Assembly (NCBI GenBank): GCA_019459285.1
Contig: JAIBEL010000033.1
Coordinates: forward strand, 1 to 64,000
Direction of reading: 5' to 3'
Length of the DNA stretch: 64,000 bases
Origin: Rhizobium sp.
Lineage (GTDB): Bacteria > Pseudomonadota > Gammaproteobacteria > Burkholderiales > Thiobacillaceae
The notes beneath the pieces were generated by a model, which had not been told where the DNA came from, did not search any database, and was given only the letters and a program-made list of their open reading frames with translations. Below are positions 1 to 8,395 of this stretch, piece after piece (positions within the stretch are counted from its first letter, which is position 1; the number at the start of each line of letters is the position of its first letter). Made by a program: the position numbers and the translations under genes.

Positions 1-2
1 TG

Positions 3-224
3 GGCGCGGGGCTGCGGGGGGTTTTTTGCGAAATTGGGTGGGGCGCCGCCCGCGGGGGGGGGGTTTCGGGCGCTATCCTTATGGCGCGCCCGACCCCCGA
101 CCAGGGCGGCGGCGGTGACCGTGCCTATCAGGAGGCCGGCCGGAGTGAGTGCCGTGGCGAGTAGCAGACCAAGCAGACCGATACGACGGGTGCGGGCGCG
201 CGAAGCTGAGGGTTTGCGGGACAT
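3..224 (-). CDS. N-terminal fragment of a membrane-anchored or exported protein (partial)
   Basis: An open frame reads from an ATG at 224 to the left edge without a stop. The first residues are MSRKPSASRARTRRIG, followed by a hydrophobic stretch rich in Leu, Ala and Gly. That is a basic n-region plus a signal anchor, as in penicillin-binding proteins and other envelope proteins. Past about residue 45 the translation becomes Arg/Pro-rich and crosses a run of ten G on the plus strand, so the outermost 80 bases may contain sequencing errors. No Shine-Dalgarno is evident. The family cannot be assigned; only a secreted or membrane N-terminus is supported. Confidence 0.4.
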   Translation of the reverse strand, partial: MSRKPSASRARTRRIGLLGLLLATALTPAGLLIGTVTAAALVGGRARHKDSARNPPPAGGAPPNFAKNPPQPRA

Positions 225-344
225 GGCGAAGATCTGGGGAGGGATGCGAATGACTTCGCAATTCCCGTGCCAGCGGTCAAATGGACCGTAACCCGAGTCG
301 CGCCGGGCGGTATGCCGCTTTCCAGTTGCCTGTTGCGTCCATGG

Positions 345-362
345 GCCGACGCGATCGTCGGC
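345..362. repeat. inverted repeat downstream of the ABC permease gene
   Basis: GCCGACG and CGTCGGC form a 7-bp stem around a CGAT loop, 15 bases past the stop of the minus-strand permease gene. No T-run follows on the minus strand, so a terminator role is only possible. Confidence 0.3.
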
Positions 363-376
363 GCTTCGACACCCGC

Positions 377-1162
377 TTATTTCAGGAGCCGTCTGCGAGT
401 GAGCGCCAGCGCGACGATGTAGCCGAGGCTGCCGTAAACCAGCAGCGCGATCACGTGCAGCGCGATGTTGTCTGGGATGTTGCCGACAACCAGCGGTCGT
501 GCGAGGTCAATGGCGTGGGTGAGCGGCAGCCAGGCGGACACGCTTTGCACGGCCGCAGGCAGCTGCGACACGGGGAAGAACACCCCGCACAAGAGCACCA
601 TGGGCGTGATCACCAGCGTGAAGTAATACAGAAAGAAGTCGTAGCTGGGCGACACCGCGTTCATCACCAGCCCCATGCCGCCGAAGCAGAAGCCGACCAG
701 GGCGACGACCGGGATGATCCACAGCGTCATCCAGAAGTTTCCGTACAGGCCCAATCCCCAGATTACCGCCAGGATCGCTACGCCGGAGAGCAGGCTTTTG
801 GACGCGGCCCAGGTCAGTTCGCCCAGCATCACGTCGTCGAGCGTCATCGGCGCGTTGAGGATCGCGTCCCAGGTGCGCTGCACGTGCATGCGCGAGAAGC
901 TTGAATACAGTACTTCGAAGGTGGCGGCGTTCATCGTGCTGTAGGCCACGGTGCCGGCGGCGAGGAAAGTCAGGTAGGGCATGCCACCCACGTCCGGCAG
1001 CAGGCTGCCGAGGCCGTAACCCAGTCCGAGCATGTACAGCATCGGGTCGGCCAGGTTGCCGAGGATGGACGGGATGGCGAGCTTCTTCCACACCAGATAG
1101 TTGCGCTGCCACACCGGGATGAAGCGTGTCGACAGACGGGGAAGGCGAAATAAAGGATTCAT
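377..1162 (-). CDS. ABC-2 type transporter permease, NodJ family
   Basis: This 261-residue inner-membrane permease has six predicted hydrophobic segments and the ABC-2 arrangement seen in NodJ: a cytoplasmic N-terminus, a long AAGTVAYSTMNAATFE-type segment after the first helices, and an LPLTHAIDLARPLV motif near the C-terminus. It lies 4 bases downstream of its ATPase partner, so the pair should form one exporter. NodIJ in rhizobia exports lipo-chitooligosaccharides; homologues in betaproteobacteria that do not nodulate have unknown cargo. Next to an exopolysaccharide locus, a glycolipid or oligosaccharide cargo is possible but unproven. Confidence 0.85.
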   Translation of the reverse strand: MNPLFRLPRLSTRFIPVWQRNYLVWKKLAIPSILGNLADPMLYMLGLGYGLGSLLPDVGGMPYLTFLAAGTVAYSTMNAATFEVLYSSFSRMHVQRTWDAILNAPMTLDDVMLGELTWAASKSLLSGVAILAVIWGLGLYGNFWMTLWIIPVVALVGFCFGGMGLVMNAVSPSYDFFLYYFTLVITPMVLLCGVFFPVSQLPAAVQSVSAWLPLTHAIDLARPLVVGNIPDNIALHVIALLVYGSLGYIVALALTRRRLLK

Positions 1163-1166
1163 GCGC

Positions 1167-2065
<899 letters not shown>

Positions 2066-2072
<7 letters not shown>

Positions 2073-2668
2073 GGACAGGCCTCCAGAAACGCCTGCTTCA
2101 GTTCCTTCAGCTTGCCATGGAAGAAATGCCCGGCGTCGGGAATGGCTTTCACCTCAAGCTGCTGCTGCTCGGCCCACAGCCGGATCGCGGTGGGCGGAAT
2201 GAGTTCGTCGGCATCGCCAAAGATCACAATCGTGTCGGGTGGAACCGGATCGAATTCGTACATGGTGACTGCCGGGGCGACCAGGATCAGGCGTTTTGCA
2301 TGGAGTTCCTGGCGCAGCCGGTGCTGCACGAAGGCGCCGAACGAGAAACCGGCCAGTGCCCACGGCAGGCCGGGGTAGCTGGCTTCGACGAAGCGGGCGA
2401 CCGCGAGCAGGTCTTCGGTTTCGCCGACACCGGCGTCGAATTCGCCATCGCTCATGCCGACGCCGCGAAAATTCGGCCGCACGCTGATCCAGCCGGCCTC
2501 GTTGGCCGCCTTGGCCAGGGTTGTCACCACCTTGTTGTCGAGGCTGCCGCCGTGCAGCGGGTGCGGATGGGCGACCAGCAGCAGGCCGCGACGTTCGGTC
2601 TCGGGGTCGTCGATCACGGTTTCCAGCTTGCCTACGGACACCGGGATACGCAGCTTGTAACGCTTCAT
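2066..2668 (-). CDS. small alpha/beta hydrolase
   Basis: A 200-residue cytoplasmic hydrolase of the short dienelactone-hydrolase-like type common in proteobacteria. The oxyanion-hole segment AHPHPLHGG (33-41) is followed by the nucleophile elbow GFSFG with Ser109. An acidic residue lies in FGDADE (Asp152 or Asp154) and the catalytic His is His181 in the GHFFHG segment. There is no signal peptide. The substrate is unknown. It is the first of three tightly packed genes with the NodIJ-like exporter. Confidence 0.8.
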
Positions 2669-2690
2669 CTGGCCGTTCCGTCCGGCCGCA

Positions 2691-3008
2691 TCACTTCAAT
2701 TGCAAGCGCTCGACAATACGCCCCTGCTTGAGGTGGACCTCGAAGATTTCGTCGATATCGGCCTCGTCCACATAGGTATACCAGACGCCTTCCGGGTACA
2801 CGACCAGCAGCGGACCCTCGTCGCAACGGTCGAGACAGCCCGCGCTGTTGATGCGGCATTTGCCTTCGCCGTTGAGGTGGGCGTGCTTGACCTTTTTCTT
2901 CAGGTAATCGCGCATCTGCTGCCCGCCGGACGCACCGCAGCACTTGGCGCCGTCGTCGCGCTGGTTGGTGCAGAAAAAGACGTGGTGCTTGTAATACAGG
3001 TCAGTCAT
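2691..3008 (-). CDS. thioredoxin-like [2Fe-2S] ferredoxin
   Basis: A 105-residue soluble protein of the 2Fe-2S shethna/thioredoxin-like ferredoxin family. Cysteines are at 13, 23, 24, 51, 58 and 62. The C-terminal pair in SAGCLDRC is typical of the cluster-binding loop, and the N-terminal ligand follows a HHVFFC start. The usual tail with a VWYTYV strand is present. Expected to be an electron carrier of unknown partner. It overlaps the upstream MazG-like gene by 8 bases, so the two are probably co-translated. Confidence 0.8.
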   Translation of the reverse strand: MTDLYYKHHVFFCTNQRDDGAKCCGASGGQQMRDYLKKKVKHAHLNGEGKCRINSAGCLDRCDEGPLLVVYPEGVWYTYVDEADIDEIFEVHLKQGRIVERLQLK

Positions 3009-3381
3009 TCGAGAAGTCCGAATATTTGCGCGCGTTGCCGTGCGCCTTGTCGATGGGGTATTTGGCTGCGTTGATCGCCAGCTTGTCGGCGGCGGCGTCG
3101 AGCAGGTCGATGTCCAGCAGGTCGGCCAGCCGGGTCAGGTAGATCAGTACGTCGGCGATTTCCTGGCGTACCGCTTCGTGTTGTTCCGGGCTCAACTGCC
3201 CGCTCTGTTCTGCCGTTAGCCACTGGAAAGGCTCGAGCAGTTCCGCTGCCTCCACGGAAAGCGCCATGGCCAGATTCTTGGGAGTATGGTAACGCTCCCA
3301 TGCACGTGCCAGCGCGAAATCGCGAATATGCTGGCGCAGGGTGTCTAGGCTGTCGATTTCATGCGTGCTCATGGTTGGCAT
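3001..3381 (-). CDS. MazG-like nucleotide pyrophosphohydrolase
   Basis: A 126-residue all-alpha NTP pyrophosphohydrolase of the MazG-like/dCTPase (RS21-C6) group. Metal-binding acidic residues are in the EAAELLEPFQW helix and the EIADVLIYLTRLAD helix, and the conserved KYP...K tail (NAAKYPIDKAHG) follows. The frame is open further upstream to 3555, but that extension is Arg/Ala-rich and unlike the family, so I place the start at 3381 (MPTMST); 3372 is also possible. The likely role is clearing non-canonical nucleotides. It opens the minus-strand operon that runs to 377. Confidence 0.75.
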   Translation of the reverse strand: MPTMSTHEIDSLDTLRQHIRDFALARAWERYHTPKNLAMALSVEAAELLEPFQWLTAEQSGQLSPEQHEAVRQEIADVLIYLTRLADLLDIDLLDAAADKLAINAAKYPIDKAHGNARKYSDFSND

Positions 3382-3549
3382 GATAGCGCGGCAGGCGACA
3401 GACTTACGACATCGTTGTCGAGCAACCGACGCTCCGACCATGGCTGGCGGCATGTAAACCGCGGCGTGGCCGGGGTTTAGAGGAAAACTCCGGTTTGGCC
3501 TGCGGCTTGCTAGCAGTCTTTGCGTTGACACCAGTTTTCTAGTCCGCTC

Positions 3550-3565
3550 TGGCATAATGCCTGCG
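3550..3565 (+). promoter_or_regulatory. sigma-54 (-24/-12) promoter of the XrtA exopolysaccharide operon
   Basis: TGGCATAATGCCTGCG has GG at 3551-3552 and GC at 3563-3564, separated by exactly 10 bases. It differs from TGGCAY-R-N4-TTGCW at two positions. A start about 12 bases after the GC leaves a short leader into the AGGGAGG ribosome site at 3581-3587 and the ATG at 3594. The core GGCATAATGCC is also nearly palindromic, so an operator reading is possible. Confidence 0.6.
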
Positions 3566-3593
3566 GATTAACGGCATATAAGGGAGGATGGAC

Positions 3594-4217
3594 ATGTTTA
3601 CGATCAAGAAGCATCTCGCACGTGCTGGCGTCATGCTGGCCGTCGCTGCCATGGCAGGCTGCTCCAGCACGCCGACCTATCCGCCCGCCCCTGCGCAGAC
3701 GGGAAGTTACAACTGGAATTATCTGATCGGCCCGGGCGATTCGGTCCAGGTCTTCGTCTGGCGCAATCCCGAGGTCTCCGGAACCTTCCCGGTCCGTCCG
3801 GACGGCAAGATGACCATGAATCTGGTCGAGGATATCCAGGCATCCGGCAAGACCCCCACCCAGCTGGCGCGCGATATCGAGAAAGCGCTCGGCAAGTACA
3901 TCCAGGAACCCATCGTTACCGTCATCGTCTCGGGCGGCATCGGCCCGTTCGATCAGCAGATCCGCGTCGTGGGTGAAGCGGCCAAGCCTCAGGCGCTGAA
4001 CTACCGCGAGCACATGAGCCTGATCGACCTGATGATCTCAGTGGGCGGACTGACCGATTTCGCTGCGGGCAACAAGGCCTACATCCTGCGCACTGTCGAC
4101 GGCAAGCAGGAACGTCTGGGCGTGCGTCTCGACGACCTGCTGCGCGGCGGCGATACGTCGGCCAACGTCGACATGCGGCCGGGTGACGTGCTGGTCGTGC
4201 CGGAAAGCCTGTTCTAA
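3594..4217 (+). CDS. XrtA system exopolysaccharide export lipoprotein (Wza-like)
   Basis: A 207-residue outer-membrane polysaccharide export protein, matching the PEP-CTERM export family (TIGR03027 type). The N-terminus is a lipoprotein signal with lipobox AMAGC. The polysaccharide-export domain follows (YLIGPGDSVQVFVWRNPEVSG), then one SLBB segment (QIRVVGEAAKPQALNYR) and a terminal RPGDVLVVPES strand. I prefer ATG 3594 over ATG 3588 because AGGGAGG ends at 3587, leaving a 6-base spacer. It should form the periplasmic/outer-membrane exit channel for the polymer. It is the first gene of the operon. Confidence 0.9.
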   Translation: MFTIKKHLARAGVMLAVAAMAGCSSTPTYPPAPAQTGSYNWNYLIGPGDSVQVFVWRNPEVSGTFPVRPDGKMTMNLVEDIQASGKTPTQLARDIEKALGKYIQEPIVTVIVSGGIGPFDQQIRVVGEAAKPQALNYREHMSLIDLMISVGGLTDFAAGNKAYILRTVDGKQERLGVRLDDLLRGGDTSANVDMRPGDVLVVPESLF

Positions 4218-4226
4218 AACGTGTCT

Positions 4227-4246
4227 GCGCCGCCGCTGGGCGGCGC
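4227..4246 (+). terminator. GC-rich hairpin between export and chain-length genes (possible attenuator)
   Basis: GCGCCGCC and GGCGGCGC form a perfect 8-bp stem with a GCTG loop, followed by TTCTT. It sits 9 bases after the export-gene stop and 22 bases before the next start. The short T-tract suggests partial termination or mRNA 3'-end stabilisation, giving more export protein than downstream products. Confidence 0.45.
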
Positions 4247-4268
4247 TTCTTGATGGCGGAACGCCCAC

Positions 4269-5804
4269 ATGGATCAATTGTTGCAGCAACTTTTTGGCTA
4301 TGCCAAAGCCGCCTGGCACCGTCGCTGGTGGGGGGTGGCGACGGCCTGGCTGGTATGCGTCGTCGGCTGGACCTGGGTGATGATGATCCCGGACCGCTAT
4401 CAGGCGTCGGCGCGCGTCTATGTGGATACGCAAACCCTGTTGAAGCCGCTGCTGTCGGGGCTGGCGGCCGAGCCTAACGTCGAGCAGCAGATCAAGCTGA
4501 TGACGCGTCAGCTGGTGAGCCGGCCGACGCTGGAAAAAGTTGCGCGCATGACCGACCAGGACGTCAAGGCGAAGACGTCCGAACAGACCGAGCGGATGTT
4601 GAACGACCTGGCGAGCAAGATTTCCATCGCCGATGCGGGACGCGAGAATCTCTACACCATCAGCTATCAGGATGCCAACGGCGAACTGGCCAAGAAGGTC
4701 GTGCAGTCGCTACTGACCATTTTCGTGGAATCCAGTCTTGGCAAGACGCGCCAGGATATTTCCAGTTCGCAGCGCTTCATCGAAGAGCAGTTGCAGCAGT
4801 ATCAGCAGAAACTGACCGATGCCGAAAACGCGCTCAAGGAGTTCAAGCAGAAGCATATCGGGATGATGCCGGGGCAGGGGGGCGACTATTACGCGAAACT
4901 GGCCGAGGTGAGCACCCAGTTGCGTCAGGCCCAGCTGGACCAGCAGGAAGCGATCAACCGCCGCGACCAGCTGAAGCGCCAGCTGTCGGACGAAGAACCT
5001 GAGCTGACTGCAGCGGCAGCGGCGGGCGCGACCAACAGCGAGATCGACGACCGCATCCAGGCCCTCCAAAAGCAGATGGATCAAATGCGTCTGCAATACA
5101 CCGACCTGCACCCCGATGTTCAGGCGACCAAGCGCCTGATCGAAAAACTGGAGGCGGAGAAAAAAGCCGATCTGGCAAAGCACAAGGCCGATCCGTCGGG
5201 TTCCAAGATCCAGAATCCGGTCTATCAGCAGCTCACGCTTTCCATTGCCGAAGCGGATGCCAATGTGTCTTCCCTGCGCGCGCGCGTGTCGGAATACCAG
5301 CGCCGTTATGCCGAGTTGCGCAATGCGTCCAACATGATCCCGCAGGTGGAACAGGAATATACCCAGCTGATGCGCGACTATGACGTGTATCGGCAGAACT
5401 ACGATGCCCTGCTCAAGCGCCGCGAATCGGTCACCATGTCCGGCGAGGTCGAGAGCAAGACCGACACTGTCGATTTCCGCGTGATCGACCCGCCCTTCGT
5501 GCCGAGCCAGCCGGCGTGGCCGAACCGCCCGCTGCTGCTTTCGCTGGTGACCCTGGGCGGACTCGGTGCCGGCATTGCCGTAGCCTTCCTGTTGAGCCAG
5601 CTGCGCCGTACCGTGACCGATCGCCGTGTCCTGCGCGAGTTGACCGGCCTGCCACTGCTGGGTGCCGTGTCCAGGGTGGAAACCGATGAAACCCGTCGCC
5701 GCAAACGCAAAGGTCTGCTGACGTATCTGGCAGCACTGGGCAGCCTGATTGCCGCTTATGGCGCAGTGATGGTCCTGCAACTGCTCGTGTCGCGCGCCGG
5801 CTAG
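4269..5804 (+). CDS. XrtA system polysaccharide chain length determinant (Wzz family)
   Basis: A 511-residue polysaccharide co-polymerase (TIGR03007 type). A first membrane helix at about 21-41 is followed by the Wzz motif (DRYQASARVYVDTQTLLKPLL), a long periplasmic coiled coil rich in Gln/Glu, and a second helix near 415-440 preceded by the Pro-rich FVPSQPAWPNRP motif. An extra C-terminal hydrophobic segment is near 485-505. It sets polymer length and couples export to the tyrosine autokinase encoded 9 bases downstream. A GATGGCGGA leader gives a weak ribosome site. Confidence 0.92.
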   Translation: MDQLLQQLFGYAKAAWHRRWWGVATAWLVCVVGWTWVMMIPDRYQASARVYVDTQTLLKPLLSGLAAEPNVEQQIKLMTRQLVSRPTLEKVARMTDQDVKAKTSEQTERMLNDLASKISIADAGRENLYTISYQDANGELAKKVVQSLLTIFVESSLGKTRQDISSSQRFIEEQLQQYQQKLTDAENALKEFKQKHIGMMPGQGGDYYAKLAEVSTQLRQAQLDQQEAINRRDQLKRQLSDEEPELTAAAAAGATNSEIDDRIQALQKQMDQMRLQYTDLHPDVQATKRLIEKLEAEKKADLAKHKADPSGSKIQNPVYQQLTLSIAEADANVSSLRARVSEYQRRYAELRNASNMIPQVEQEYTQLMRDYDVYRQNYDALLKRRESVTMSGEVESKTDTVDFRVIDPPFVPSQPAWPNRPLLLSLVTLGGLGAGIAVAFLLSQLRRTVTDRRVLRELTGLPLLGAVSRVETDETRRRKRKGLLTYLAALGSLIAAYGAVMVLQLLVSRAG

Positions 5805-5812
5805 GAGAAACC

Positions 5813-6745
5813 ATGAGCATTATTGAAAAAGCAGCAGGCAAGATTGGCACGGGTGCGCCGCATCCCGCTCCCCAGAGCGAGCCCGGCCACGACGCCAGCC
5901 TGATCGAAAATGCGCTCAACAAGCAACGCAGCAGCCATGCGGCGCCCTTCGTTGCCACTCCGGTCGAGCCGATATTCAATGCGCCGGATACCCTCGCGAT
6001 GGAAGGCGGAAGCCAGGTGCAGTCGATCAACCTGGCGCGCCTGCATCGCATGGGCGTGGTCGCACCGGATGCGGAAAAGAGCCAGATCGCCGAAGAGTTT
6101 CGTATCATCAAGCGGCCGCTCATCGCCAACGCGTTTGGTCAGGGTACGGCGCGCGTCAAGAACGGCAACCTCATCATGGTCACCAGTTCGCTGCCGGGCG
6201 AGGGCAAGAGTTTCTGCGCAATCAATCTGGCGATCTCAATGGCGATGGAGATGGATCGCACCGTACTGCTGATCGATGCCGACGTCGCCAAGCCGCGCGT
6301 ACCCGAATACCTCGGTATCCATGCAGACAAGGGTCTGCTCGACGTGCTGCAGGACAAGGACCTCAAATTGTCCGACGTGCTGATCAAGACCGACATCGCC
6401 AAATTGACCGTGCTGCCGGCCGGCCGTACCTACAAGCGCGCGACCGAGCTGCTGGCGAGTGCCGCCATGACGCGTCTCATCGAGGACATCGGCAACCGCT
6501 ATCCCGACCGTATCATCCTGTTCGATTCTCCGCCGCTGCTGGCGACCAGCGAGTCGAGCGTACTCGCCACGCACATGGGCCAGATCGTCATGGTGGTGGA
6601 AGCCGAGAAAACCTCGCAAGAGGCGGTACGCGAAGCCTTGAGCCATATCCAATCGTGCGAGGTCGTCGGCATGCTGCTGAACAAGAGCACGCCGACCCCG
6701 GGCGCAGACTACTACTATGGCTACTATGGCAGTTACGGCAAGTAA
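5813..6745 (+). CDS. XrtA-associated tyrosine autokinase (BY-kinase, CpsD-like)
   Basis: A 310-residue cytoplasmic bacterial tyrosine kinase (TIGR03018 type). Walker A is LPGEGKS (about 127-133), Walker A' is VLLIDADVAKPR (about 150-161), and Walker B is ILFDSPP (about 235-241). The C-terminus is a tyrosine cluster (YYYGYYGSYGK), the usual autophosphorylation site. About 100 N-terminal residues precede the kinase fold and include the AEEFRIIKRPL segment. The Wzz partner is encoded just upstream. Together they should control polymerisation and export by cycles of phosphorylation. Confidence 0.92.
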   Translation: MSIIEKAAGKIGTGAPHPAPQSEPGHDASLIENALNKQRSSHAAPFVATPVEPIFNAPDTLAMEGGSQVQSINLARLHRMGVVAPDAEKSQIAEEFRIIKRPLIANAFGQGTARVKNGNLIMVTSSLPGEGKSFCAINLAISMAMEMDRTVLLIDADVAKPRVPEYLGIHADKGLLDVLQDKDLKLSDVLIKTDIAKLTVLPAGRTYKRATELLASAAMTRLIEDIGNRYPDRIILFDSPPLLATSESSVLATHMGQIVMVVEAEKTSQEAVREALSHIQSCEVVGMLLNKSTPTPGADYYYGYYGSYGK

Positions 6746-8321
6746 GCGCCGCCCCGGCGTTCGGGCAGCGCGCAACAAGGCGATTCGCCATGCGGGTGCG
6801 TGCGCCGTTCTGGCGCTGGCCTTCGCGCCGACCGCCCACGCCATCGACTGGCGCTTCGAGCCGTATGTGAATGCGTCGTCCACCTACACCGACAACGTCA
6901 AGCAGAGCTCGAGCAATACGCAGGACGCCTTGATCCTCACCGCGACGCCCGGTTTCACGCTGCGCTCGGAAGGGTCGCGCCGGGTGCAGGCCAGTCTGCA
7001 ATACGGCCTGACGGGCGTGAAGCGTTTCGGCGGCGACCAGAGCGACAACTTCTATCACAACCTCAACGCGGTCGGAAAAGCCGAACTGGTCCAGGACTTC
7101 CTATTCATCGACGGCAACGCCCACATCTCGCAGCAACTGATTTCGCTGCTGGGGTCGCCTGCCGACGCCACCACCAACAACAGCAACCGGACCACCGTCG
7201 GCACCTACTCGATCAGCCCCTACGTCCAGCAGCGGCTGGGGACCTTCGCCTTCGCGCAGGCACGCTACACGGCCAGCGGGGCGATTTTCCAGAATAACGT
7301 TGCGCCCAATGCGAATTCGAATTCGTTTGCGGCCAGCCTGAAAAGCGGCACCCGCTTCACCGATCTTAGTTGGGGGCTTAACTACTCCCTGCGCAAGCTG
7401 CAAAACAGCAATGCCGCCAACAGCGCCAACAATACCGACGCCACCTTTGAAAGCGCCAGCGCAACCGCCGGCTATGCATTGACCCGCCAGTTCCGGGTGT
7501 TTGGCACGGTCGGCCATGATTCGAACGATTATCTGAGCACTAGCGGAACGAGCGGTTCCTTCTACAGTGCTGGCTTCGGCTGGTCGCCCACGCGCCGTAC
7601 GAGCGTCGAAGCCTCGGCCGGCGAGCGCTATTTCGGTCGCACGTTCAGCCTGGCCGCCAACCACCGTACACGGCTCACGCGATGGCGGGCGCGCTATTAT
7701 GAGGATGTCAGCGACATTTCGCAGCAGTTCCTGCAGGAAAGCGGCCGTATTTTTTGGAACTGCGGCGGCATTCCGCAGGAAACCCCGGACATTAACAACC
7801 CGGATCCAACCATCTGCGTAGGTCCGTATTCAGCGGGGGAGCTTGCAACAGAAGCCTATCGACTCGGCTTTACGCTTCAACAGATTGTTGACATGGGGTT
7901 GCTGAATATTGCTACAGCTAATGGCATTTATATAATTAAGGGCCTCAATGCAGGTGTGTCATGGGATATTGGTAAGCTGGGTTTCGGGCTCTCGGCACAG
8001 GACACCAAACGTCTCTATCAGGCACTTGGCGATGCACAGGATCATATTCAGGGTGTAACAGGTTCTGTCAGTTATCGCCTGTCGGAGACGGTAACGGCTA
8101 ATAGCATTTTGTCGCTTACGCGTACCAGCCTGGACAGTTCGTTAACGAGCGGCGTCGCGCGACAGGATGATCTCCTTAATTTCAGTCTCGGCCTTAACCG
8201 CCGTTTCACTGACAGACTCAACGGCGCGTTGACTTTCCGCCACACCCAACGGAGTTCGAACGTGGCGAACGCCGACTACGACGAAAACAGCCTCACGGCG
8301 TCGGTCAACATGCGCTTCTGA
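6717..8321 (+). CDS. PEP-CTERM/XrtA-associated outer-membrane beta-barrel protein
   Basis: About 534 residues with a signal peptide ending PTAHA, then a repetitive Tyr/Asn/Ser/Thr-rich sequence with alternating hydrophobic residues and a terminal Phe (SLTASVNMRF), as expected of a large outer-membrane barrel (TIGR03016 type). The start at 6717 overlaps the kinase gene by 29 bases; ATG 6726 is equally possible. Bases about 7780-8150 are more AT-rich than the flanks, and the matching protein segment (GTFF-poor, Ile/Tyr-rich, with WNCGGIPQE) looks like a divergent extracellular loop. The role is probably polymer secretion across the outer membrane. Confidence 0.82.
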   Translation: MATMAVTASKRRPGVRAARNKAIRHAGACAVLALAFAPTAHAIDWRFEPYVNASSTYTDNVKQSSSNTQDALILTATPGFTLRSEGSRRVQASLQYGLTGVKRFGGDQSDNFYHNLNAVGKAELVQDFLFIDGNAHISQQLISLLGSPADATTNNSNRTTVGTYSISPYVQQRLGTFAFAQARYTASGAIFQNNVAPNANSNSFAASLKSGTRFTDLSWGLNYSLRKLQNSNAANSANNTDATFESASATAGYALTRQFRVFGTVGHDSNDYLSTSGTSGSFYSAGFGWSPTRRTSVEASAGERYFGRTFSLAANHRTRLTRWRARYYEDVSDISQQFLQESGRIFWNCGGIPQETPDINNPDPTICVGPYSAGELATEAYRLGFTLQQIVDMGLLNIATANGIYIIKGLNAGVSWDIGKLGFGLSAQDTKRLYQALGDAQDHIQGVTGSVSYRLSETVTANSILSLTRTSLDSSLTSGVARQDDLLNFSLGLNRRFTDRLNGALTFRHTQRSSNVANADYDENSLTASVNMRF

Positions 8322-8335
8322 CCGGTCCGCCGGCA

Positions 8336-8351
8336 TGGCACAGCCGTTGCT
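8336..8351 (+). promoter_or_regulatory. sigma-54 promoter ahead of the XrtA ATPase gene (perfect match)
   Basis: TGGCACAGCCGTTGCT matches TGGCAY-R-N4-TTGCW at every defined position, with GG at 8337-8338 and GC at 8349-8350. It lies in the 74-base gap between the barrel gene and the ATPase gene. The predicted transcription start is near 8362, giving a leader of about 34 bases to ATG 8396. Confidence 0.8.
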
Positions 8352-8395
8352 TTATCCAGTGCGCGCCGTGCCTCCACTCAGACAACGGATTGTCC

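Noticed and set aside
3525-3558. TTGACA followed by CATAAT as a sigma-70 promoter for the XrtA operon
   Set aside because: The two boxes are 22 bases apart, well beyond the usual 16-18, and CATAAT lies inside a better sigma-54 element.
4710-5780. 356-codon minus-strand frame opposite the chain-length gene
   Set aside because: Antisense shadow; the plus-strand protein has clear Wzz features and membrane helices.
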